The translations under genes were made by a program, and so were the position numbers. A stretch of DNA of 64,000 nt from Arachnopeziza araneosa (taxonomy: Eukaryota > Ascomycota > Leotiomycetes > Helotiales > Arachnopezizaceae), in the NCBI GenBank assembly GCA_003988855.1, contig QYAI01000079.1, positions 1-64,000 on the forward strand, in the 5' to 3' direction. Of this stretch, positions 21,775-30,224 are shown in pieces. The notes beneath the pieces are model-generated. The model was given only the letters and a program-made list of their open reading frames with translations, ran no database searches and was not told the DNA's origin. The stretch's first letter is position 1, and every line of letters starts with the position of its first letter.

Positions 21775-22165
21775 CTCAACTTCAAGATCCAGCTCGATCT
21801 TGATCTTCAGACTGCTGTCGCGCACCTCCTCGGGCTGTGGTCGGTCCTTGATCCGCGACTCGCGGATGGCCCCGGTGCGCCCGCCCATGTTGCCCGTCTG
21901 GCGCTGGTCCATCGGGATCACTTGTTGTTGTTGTTGTTGCTGCTGTTGCTGCTGTTGCTGCGGCGCTCGGTTTTGACGCGCGCGCTGCATCGTGCGCTGA
22001 CCCTGTCTTGGTTGCTGCATCTGCTGCTGAGCCTCGCCTTGTCCGTCGTCGGAATCCGACTGATACTCGTAGGTATTGTCCTCGTCCATGACTTGTGGCT
22101 TTTCGCTGCGGCAAATCAGTCTGGGTGCAAGCTAGATCTCAAAAGGTCACTCACGTCTCAGACAT
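21724..22165 (-). CDS. Poly-Gln disordered protein with conserved C-terminal motif, 130 aa
   Basis: Two exons: a tiny first exon 22165-22155 (ATGTCTGAGAC) and 22105-21724, joined across a 49-bp intron with GTGAGT and CAG ends; the junction gives MSETEKPQVMDEDNTYEY and 131 codons. The protein is Gln/Arg-rich, with a run of 13 Gln encoded by mixed CAA/CAG codons near 21930-21970, and ends in KIKIELDLEVEVDLYARVKG then DVTIGLM. This is the same type of ending as the convergent neighbour at 19424. Immediately downstream the last 16 codons are duplicated. A 65-bp optional intron (21774-21710) would replace the first copy with the second and end the protein at 21659 with LL instead of LM, at the same length. 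Confidence 0.82.
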
Positions 22166-23088
22166 GCTGTCGTCTATCTCGTAAACTTCTACTGTGGTGC
22201 GGTATTTGGGATCTTTGAAAGACACAATTTTTGATTTTGCAGTGGCTTTTGAGTGTGAAGAATGGTTGGAGGATGGATATGCTTCCTGAAGATCAACTGC
22301 TCTCGAGTATACTTATGTTGTCGCTGAACGATGACGATGCGTGTGGACCCTGATTTCCACCTCGTCGAGCAAGTTGATCTCCCTTGTGAGTAGCGCTGTC
22401 ATTCCTTGTCCGAAAACAGGTTTGAATGATCTGCTCTCAGGAGTTGGAGCCTCGCGAGCCTCGCTCACTTCTCTGCTGCTCTCTCCCCTGTCCCCTCTGC
22501 GTCATTCCTCCTCTCCGTCTCACCATCTACCCACCATCTACCCACCATAAGGTTGATCCATGAACGCATGGCTCCTGGAGTTACAGTGGCGGGTTGAGCT
22601 GCTTGCCGTTCAAGGTACGCATTTTAGAGCTGGAAGGCGACTTGGTATGGACACTGGGTAGGGTTTCATTTAGTATCATCAACCACTTCTTCAGATAGAG
22701 TCGCTGACGGTATTGCAAAGCTATTCTAACATGATACAGAGTACTATAGTGATGCTTCCCTTCCTGCGAGTGTTTGATTCCCCAGGAAGAGAGCAACGTA
22801 ATGACATCTTGAGATCTCGATCCTGCGCCTGACCTGGCTCCTAACCCTGCCTGGAGTATATTGTTGGTGGAAGCTCCGTCCGTGATATCCCAGACCTATA
22901 AAGCTCGACAATACGCCAGCAGCGGGTTGACATCATACCTCGTTAACCAAGGACAGAGAGGTAAGGCTGAAGTGCGATGCTTCGAAATTTCGGTAGCTTC
23001 ACGCAACAGCTCTTGATTCAACGCAGGTACCCATCCCACAAAGGGTCTCTCCTTTTCCATAATTATTTGCTTGAGGGTAATTTCAAAC
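22166..23088. other. Divergent promoter region
   Basis: It lies between two divergently transcribed genes. There is a pyrimidine-rich stretch near 22470-22550 (CTCTCCCCTGTCCCCTCTGC and following). No gene supported. Confidence 0.5.
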
Positions 23089-23830
23089 ATGCCTCTTGGT
23101 ATCATCACTTCCATCGCAGCCTGTCCGGCCATCATCGGCACCACAGAGGCTGTTCAGCAAGGTCAGAAGCAGAACAGGAGAGAGTCGCACAGGAGTCGCA
23201 AGTCAAATCTATTAGTGACATGCAATGACCCGTCGAGAAAGAGTCGCGATATCCATGGTGGGACTGTGGTCCTGCGAAACAACAAAGTATGTCACCTATC
23301 CTCCTGTCGCTCTACAATATCATGTTCATCTGAAATATTCACAAACACAACTAACCTCACTCAAGCTCTACGTAACAAATGTCAACCCGAAATCCAAGAA
23401 CCTCCCACCACCCGGCAGCGACAACTACGAGAGTCAAGGCCACCTCTTTGCGGGCTACTTCTTTCCCTACCCAGAATCCAAATGGGGTCGGCGCGGCGAA
23501 GGCTACGTTTCGACCATCTCGGACGAACCGCCGCAGCTCAACTGGATCTACGTCGACAAGGACACCTACGAGGTCAAATACGGGCTGCGCGTCCAGGCCG
23601 AGGGCAACCTGGTCGGCCCGTGGAACGTCTCACCCATCGACCGGCGCCTGACGTTTGACGGCTGGGAGGGCTGGACCGTTGTGGAGGAGGAGGAGGACGT
23701 CTGGGCGCTGTATTTTGATGTCGATGATGATGGGTTGGACGAGAAAGTCGGTCTTGACAAGCGCATCATGGAGATTGAGTTGACGAGGAAGGAGTTGCGG
23801 ATGATGAAGGGAGATGGGATCTTGGGCTAG
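23089..23830 (+). CDS. Conserved fungal protein of unknown function, 220 aa
   Basis: Two exons, 23089-23286 and 23366-23830, with a 79-bp phase-0 intron (GTATGT, AACTAAC branch, CAAG). The N-terminus MPLGIITSIAACPAIIGTTE, the tract AVQQGQKQNRRESHRSRKSN and the later LFAGYFFPYPE, STISDEPPQLNWIYVDKDTY, EVKYG, VGPWNV, RRLTFDGWEGW and ALYFDVDDDGL segments form a pattern I know from many Pezizomycotina hypothetical proteins of similar size. No enzyme motif is visible. The short hydrophobic N-terminus could be a membrane or lipid anchor. It ends in a charged helix. The splice junction restores the family's VVLRNNKLYV strand, which supports the model. Confidence 0.88.
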
Positions 23831-24852
23831 GTTTTTCCCATTGTGGGTTTGGAGTTTGGGATTGAGGCATATGGCAGGTGTTTTTGTGAATTTCGGTCAC
23901 TTAGTCACTATAAATTGAATATCATTTGTAGCTAGAGATTTAGTTCTGGTGGTTCTCAGACGAGAGCTGAAATATATTTCAAAATACCGCTCCTACATCA
24001 CGCTCCCTATCCGCACGCCTAGGACAGCGGACAGTGCTCTCTCAGAAGGTCAAGTGACTTGGCTCCCTTCTTACTACGAGTAGGATATGAAAATACGGCC
24101 TGCAACTGGTATAACTCGGTAATAATCCCTCAGTCCCTCTCGCCAAATACCACCCCCCAGCGATCACCACTCCCCGATCGACAGCCCCCTCGCCCCAACG
24201 GTCGGGGATGGCAAACCTGCTTTCCACCAGCAACGCCCCGTCCGTCTTGATCTGAAACGCCCGTTGTGCTGCACTACGCCAAAGCAAGCTCACCAGCCAC
24301 ACCTCCGTTCGCTTCAAACCAACGGCTCTCTTCCTGGTCCATCCAACGTCACCCTCCTCGCCAGTAGTGCTCTGACTCTGATTTACGGTATAGTGTATTC
24401 TGGTACGGTACAGTGTATTCTGGTACGGTATAGTATATTCTGGTACGGTACGGTATAGAGATCGATGGAGACATACGTCATGCATCTGCATCTGCATATT
24501 GCGGTCTTGGAGTGGAGCAGGTGGAGCAACCCTCCCCCTCCGTTCCCTTGCCTTATGAAGCGATACTATACAGATGGACGCGTAGATTACGCACCGAAAG
24601 CAGGAAATGCGCGTTGGCAGCAGCGGCAGCGGCAAGAGGATTCATGCCTTGGTGGAGGGGAGCCACGAGTAGTTTAGCCCCTCTTTCAACCTGCTCTGGC
24701 TCAGCTCGTCGGTCCATCTGTATTGAGATCTATATATCTCTCTGCTGTCCGAGCTGGAGATTTTATTTCAACTGTCATCCGGATCAGAAATTTTATCTGC
24801 GTGTTTACACATCGACACGAGGAAAGAATCTACATTGACAAGAAAAAGAAAA
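23831..24852. other. Spacer with a 20-bp tandem repeat
   Basis: No gene supported; the long minus frame at 24042-24635 runs through the repeat and is chance. The right end is the promoter of the gene at 24853. Confidence 0.5.
24382..24458. repeat. 20-bp tandem repeat, about 3.5 copies
   Basis: Units GTATTCTGGTACGGTACAGT, GTATTCTGGTACGGTATAGT and ATATTCTGGTACGGTACGGT follow each other at 24395, 24415 and 24435, with partial units on both sides. Confidence 0.95.
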
Positions 24853-25239
24853 ATGAGCCAGCAACTCGGCGACAACCTGAGCGAGGGCCTCTCGGCCACG
24901 CAGAAGAAGTCGGAGACGTACTACGACTCGGCCATGCGCTGGATCGAGGACACGTACCTCAGCTGGTTTGGGGAGAACCGGACGTCGTACGCGGTCAAAG
25001 GTATTTAATTTTCATTTTCCATTTTCACTCACCCATCCATCACTTCTCGCTCTCATATCATCAACTAACGTACACCCCTAGACACGCTGCACAAGGGCGA
25101 GATCACGGGCAACAAGGACATCGACGGCCTGCAGCACGGCGTCAGCGAGACGGTCGGCAGCACGCTGGGCCGCGACGGGCTCGCCGGCGGCGTCGGCAGC
25201 CTCTTGGACAAGAACGCCCTCAAGGGCCGCACTGGGTGA
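24853..25239 (+). CDS. Small hydrophilic protein, 101 aa, with in-frame extension past TGA
   Basis: Two exons, 24853-25000 and 25082-25239, separated by an 81-bp AT-rich intron (GTATTT...CCCTAG). The product starts MSQQLGDNLSEGLSATQKKS, has a Tyr/Trp-rich stretch (YYDSAMRWIEDTYLSWFGEN) and a Gly-rich hydrophilic C-terminus (VGSTLGRDGLAGGVGSLLDK). Codons end almost only in G or C. After the TGA (25237-25239) the same frame stays open for 32 more codons to a second TGA at 25336-25338, encoding LHDLRDDDEHRLQNCVVLRL then VEDRVDYFYWEA, again with about 90 percent G/C at third positions, while the flank beyond loses this bias. The full product may therefore be 134 aa by readthrough, or the allele may be truncated. 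Family not recognised. Confidence 0.75.
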
Positions 25240-25735
25240 CTGCATGACCTGAGGGACGACGACGAGCACCGCCTGCAGAACTGCGTCGTGCTGAGGTTGG
25301 TCGAGGATCGCGTCGATTACTTCTACTGGGAGGCGTGAGCGCCGGAGTTGCTGTCTGCTTTCTTTGCTGTTTGCTCTCTCTGCTGCTGGAGCTGGTGCTG
25401 AGTGTGAGAGCGAGGGTAGGGGTCGGGAGTTGGATTGATACCACTTTGGAATTTGCCATTGAGATAGTTCTTCTTTAGTAATATATTTTGAGTACTTGAC
25501 CTTGACTTGGCTGAAATTTCGATGTGACTTGATGTCTGCAGAAAAGTTAAGTTGATATAATAATCCAAACTCAACAAGACCGCTTCAACACTTGCAAGAT
25601 GTGACTCGAGCACTTTTGTAGATGAAATAATATCCGCGAAAAGAAGAATGACTGCTGTGACTAAACTCTGCTAAACCCAACACTCTCCTCCGGCTTGGTA
25701 TCAACAAAAACACAGACAAAATAAACAAGAAGTGC
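25240..25735. other. 3' flank between convergent genes, with candidate readthrough extension at 25240-25338
   Basis: 25240-25338 is the in-frame extension described under the preceding gene. From 25339 to 25735 I see only shared 3' flank of two convergent genes. Confidence 0.6.
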
Positions 25736-27538
25736 TCAAGAGCGTCCAAACAATCCCCAACCCCTCTGCAACAGCGTCTTCTGATATGCACCCGTCTTTT
25801 CTTCATGCTTCACCTCCTCAACAGGAAGAGGCACCTCCTCAGGCCGCGCCTTCTCTTCTTCTCCCTCACGCTCCGCACCAGCACTAGCGCCATCGCCCTC
25901 GACCGCCAAACTCCCCAACTTCCCCACTGCGCCGTCAACCTCCTCATCGATAGGCAGCGGCACCTCCAGTGCTTTCTTCAGCGTCTCCTCATCGACGCCT
26001 CCATCTTCCTTCTCCGGCATATCGCTGCTCTCCAGAATAGCCTCCAACTGTCGCTCATCCACATCGTCTGCCGGCGGTTTCAGGACCTTTCCATCATCGT
26101 CCCAGGTCTGGCTCTCGGAGTGTCGGCGTTGGAGCTGCTCCCGGTTCGGTCGGTACTCGTCTTTGATCTGCGTGGGATCGTGGTCTTTGTACGATAAGAC
26201 GAGCTTGGTGGATGTGGCGAGCAGGACGTCGTAGCCGGGGTTCTTCTCGGCTTGGAACATGGAGCAGTGGGCTTCGACTTCGTCGGTGGCTTTCAGGTTC
26301 GGTGCCTCGATCCACATGTCCTCTGAACCCTCTTTCTTGTCAGCTGGGATGGCGCAGAACGTCCGCTTGGGGATGAAATATCCTCCCGTCCAGATGCCGT
26401 TCTCCCCTAGAGAAGTGTACAGGTTGTTGACACCCACACCTTCTAAACTAGTCAACCTCGCCAGTCGCGTCTCCATCTGTGCGCCTTTCATCAGAGCGCC
26501 TACAAACTTTAAATGTCCAGCCAACCAAGCGAATCCCTCTCCAATGCTCTCTTTACTCACGTACGTGAGTCCTTGACTGACATTCTCTTTCGTTATGTAG
26601 CTCATGCCCTGCGTATAGCCCGCTTTGAAAGGAATCTTCCTCGGATCAAGAGAGATCTCTGAGCGCTTTGGCAGTTGGATTGAAGAGAGTGATTGCTGTA
26701 ATCTTTCTCTGTTCTGCCATGCCAGTACTCCACCTGCGCAAATGGCTCCAATAGCTCCAGTTCGTGCAGCCATCGCTTGCCACCTCTTCCAGGATCTGGC
26801 TTGGGAAGCGGCAACAACGGTGCTGGATGCGGTGGTGGCCGCTTGTGATGCGTTAGCCGAAGCCAGAGTTCCAATAGAGGACATGGCCGCGAAGGGAGAA
26901 GAGATGGTGGAGATGAGATTCCATGCTGATGAGATGTTTTGGTATTGATTGATTGCCCCATACGCGAACAGAGAGCGCGAGAGGCCATTGAAGGGTGTAT
27001 CAAATGTGATCAATCCATAGGTCAGTGGGAACATGAGTTTGGTTTCTTTGTCAGACGGGACTGGTCTATTATCCAAGATCGAGAAGAGACTGTCCGCTGC
27101 AACAAATCCGCTATTAGAGTCAGCTTGGAGTGCCGAGACGAGAGGAAGCACTTACCCCATGGAATGCGCAATCAGCACCACACCCACGCTTGGATTCTGC
27201 ACAGGTCCAACAGTTCCATTCTTCTTTTCGATTCCAATGACTTGCTCCTGAAGCCATTCCTTGAAGATCTCTACACAGGCAGCGAGATCGCCACGAGTCT
27301 CGTACTTCGGGTAGACTCTGGTCTCGATTTTGAGGCCAGGCGATTGTTCCTGGGTTTGTTTTTTCAGGTCCTGGGAGAGGTTAGAATCAATTATGATACA
27401 CAGAATGGACCGACTCACTTCGGGAAACTGGAAGAACGTTTCCTCGTCGCCCTTGAAGCCATGTATGAAACAGAGTAACAGCGTCTTCTGACCAACCTCT
27501 TCCATGTTGGCCTTTTCCGTTTCAGTATTTTGCTCCAT
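25736..27538 (-). CDS. Alpha/beta hydrolase (DUF676-like lipase fold), 569 aa
   Basis: Three exons: 27538-27419, 27370-27156 and 27110-25736 (introns 48 and 45 bp); phases match, 570 codons. The N-terminal domain is a serine hydrolase: LLLCFIHGFKGDEETFF is the HG oxyanion strand. After splicing the nucleophile elbow reads VVLIAHSMGGFVAADSL, with Ser in A-H-S-M-G; an Asp follows in LMFPLTYGLITFDTPFNGLS. A middle part rich in Ala/Ser and a hydrophobic GAIGAICAGGVLAWQ stretch could be a membrane helix. A basic-aromatic region (KRTFCAIPADKK, MWIEAPNLKATDEVEAHCSM) follows, then a long acidic disordered tail. The family is widespread in fungi and usually unnamed; a lipase or thioesterase activity on a membrane lipid is an inference. 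Confidence 0.9.
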
Positions 27539-28686
27539 ATTCTTGTCCTCAGGAGAGCATCAAAGCACTGTGCAGATGGAGATATCTTGGTGTTCTAGAA
27601 TGTCAACAATGACGCCACGCTACATAATGGTCCTCCTCGCTTCAGGGATGGGGAAGCTAGCCCAAAATCCGGTATTGCAACGTGCGATCGCGCCCCACGG
27701 CTACGCGACATGGTGGTGTGGATCTGGAGAAGATTGCATCCCGAATTCATGATCTCGCTCCAACTCAAAGTTTGCAGGGAGCGGGATGCGTGGCGAAAGG
27801 ACTCCTCCTGGAGTGAGAATACTAGCCACGAATGCAAGCCACACCAGATGCCCATCACCTGGCAAGTACTACCATGCCCAGCTGAAATTGAACATGGGTA
27901 GTCAATGAAAGAAGCTCAAAGGTGGAACGTCATGCAATCAATACTAGCTTTGTTGAAGAAACCTGTGAAGATCATGGTCATGTCACTGTCTTTACTTACT
28001 AGATTAGCATTGCGAACTTATCCCTCTTTGTCATATCTGAAAGCACCAGTTGGCAATAATCAAATTTAAGCATAGAGATAAAACTGTCCTAAATATTAGG
28101 CGAATTAAGTTATTTTTTAGGGGGGGGGGGGGGGCCCGTGTATGTATTTTTCTCTTCATTTCCTCTACTACCTACTATGTGTATCTTTTAGTTAATGACG
28201 CAGGCCATGAAATGTTAAACTACGCTAGTGAATGACTTGAGCGGCAGAAAGAGAATTGATTGAATAGAAGATGAGTAGGGTAGGGAAAGGGAACCTGGCT
28301 GAATGAATTGATGGTAAGCCAGGTCTATTATCTCTATCACAATTATGACAGCAAGCTCGACAAAGAAAGAGCAGTTTCATAGCAAGTCTGAAGAATAAAT
28401 AGCCAGTAGTAAACCATCGTCAATTGCGAACCGAAATGTCATGACACTTCAGCAATACAAGCTATATCTCTACGGTGTCAAGAGTAGCACACGAACAGCT
28501 GTCAAAAATAGCACACATGAAGGTACGGATAGTACGAGTACATCTGGCAAGATTAGCTTTTAAATTGTGATAAAATTGGATGAGAGATACCATGGTTAGG
28601 TTGGAAAATCCGGCCGCTCAGTGTCAAATGCCTCGTTTGAGCATCCCCTTTTCTCTTCTCGTTCCTCTTTCTTACGTTTCTCGGCT
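27539..28686. other. Intergenic region with poly-G run
   Basis: No gene supported. It contains a 15-base G homopolymer at 28120-28134. Confidence 0.5.
28120..28134 (+). repeat. G15 homopolymer
   Basis: Fifteen consecutive G preceded by T-rich sequence and followed by CCC. It is a strong quadruplex or slippage site and a likely place for length errors in sequencing. Confidence 0.85.
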
Positions 28687-29935
28687 TCAGCGACTAGCCT
28701 TAGAGTGTTCAGATTCACTTATATCGCGCCTAATTTTCTTCTTCCATTCGATCACCTCATCCCTAATCTCCAACTCATCTGCCGTAGGAGAAGAACTTCT
28801 TTCACGCTTCCTTTGTCTCTTTGCAGATGCGCCCAAGTCCTTATGCTTTGAAGATTTTGGGTTCACTGCATCTAGCCGCGCTTTGTTACCAGCCTCTGAT
28901 TTCACTCGTATTTACATATGTAGGAATTGGCAACATGCTATTGTAATTTTCTAGATGATGAAATTGAATGTTTCCCTTAGCCGGCATCGGGACATCAAAT
29001 GTCACTTCGAGGGATTTAGGTATCTTTACAGCTTTTGGTTTCACCGGGAAGTGTTCCTCGTCCTCAAGACGCCGGTTCGTAGGCGATGTTCTATTGACCA
29101 GGAAGACATGGTCAGGATCTGCCCATGTAAGAATTCTAAGACATTCTCTGAAATCTCTGGTAGAGTCTTTGATGTCATTATGGAACTGTGCGGATCAGTG
29201 GCGATAGCTTCATACTTTTTTGGGCGTGGCTTCAGTTCCTTCGGTTTCTTTGGCAAAGGAGACAACTCTCCTCTGCCAAGATAATCATACGGTTCTCCCT
29301 GAAGACCTTCGTCGGATGAATCTGATGAATCTGAGTAATCACCTGCCACTGGCAGCGATGAGACAGCGGTTGAGGAGCTGCCAGTATCGAATATGCCCTC
29401 ATACAATGGAACTTTAGTTTTCTGGCGATGGATGACCTGACTTGAATAGAATGATTTTGGCGGACTACTAGTGATTGGAGCATCTGGCAAGAATAATCCC
29501 TCACGTATAACAGTAGGTGTAGGTGATGCATGAGGTAAATTTCGAGGTTCGACTGACTCTGTAGGAGCGTACTCTTGTTTTCTTGCTTGTTGGTGTTTAT
29601 TGCCAGCGAAATATGTATAGAATAGCCGTTTGTTGTCATGATCATAAGTCTTCTGCAGCTTGTTCGACTAAGCGAATTGCTTCATCGCTAAACTATCCAA
29701 CGCAAGCCCCTTCTCAATTTCGTATCTTTTCTCAGATTCTGAGCCGCCAAGATTATTTTCGAACAACTTTTCAGCATCTGTCTGATGTTCAGGAAGAATG
29801 TATGCCTTGGACAGCTCCCTTGCGTACTTGTCTCTAAGCCACTCAGGAGTAATGTCGAATTTCTTAGGAGGAGGCTGCAAAATGAAAAGCTCAATATTTC
29901 GCAGTACAAACACACCACAGTGGTTGTTGTGGACA
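28687..29935 (-). pseudogene. Disrupted gene of unknown family
   Basis: A minus-strand reading path runs through the whole segment but is broken. An upstream exon fragment (SVHNNHC) is followed by an intron-like GTGTGT...TTTTGCAG ending near 29878, then PPPKKFDITPEWLRDKYARE and on to DSLAMKQFA with an in-frame TAG (29668-29670). The same frame then stays open from SNKLQKTYDHDNKRLFYTYF to the acidic YSDSSDSSDEGLQGEPYDYL region. Near 29190 the frame changes to DSTRDFRECLRILTWADPDH, continuing to MLPIPTYVNT. Near 28915 it changes again to VKSEAGNKARLDAVNPKSSK, ending SEHSKASR at 28687. One stop plus two frameshifts. I do not recognise the family; the Ser/Lys-rich tail suggests a nuclear protein. 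Confidence 0.6.
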
Positions 29936-30224
29936 GAACAGAATGCTACGATAAGAGATAAAATATAGGAGAAAACCCCCCTCTTGGTAGCCTTACACTT
30001 CTAGCTAACCAGTCAAAACTTACGCCAAATAATCACTCAATAACTTGCGAGTCACTTCTAAGCATCTTCTTGGAAGGTAAAGTACGGCATTGAATCCCAG
30101 TTACATATATTACTTTTCATCCATCCCGATTTTGTACTACCTGACTATCAATAATTTACATACAAGCCAAATCCCAAACGACCAAACAAAACAAAACAAA
30201 TGCAGCTTTATCCTTCCATCGTTG
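29936..30224. other. Short AT-rich spacer
   Basis: 3' flank of the following minus-strand gene. The first exon of the broken gene to its left may lie here. Confidence 0.4.

Noticed and set aside
21694..22218. 174-codon + strand frame rich in Leu
   Set aside because: Antisense of the poly-Gln gene (CAG/CAA read as CTG/TTG).
24042..24635. 197-codon minus frame with Tyr/Thr/Ile-rich repeats
   Set aside because: It is created by the 20-bp tandem repeat; no start context or homology.
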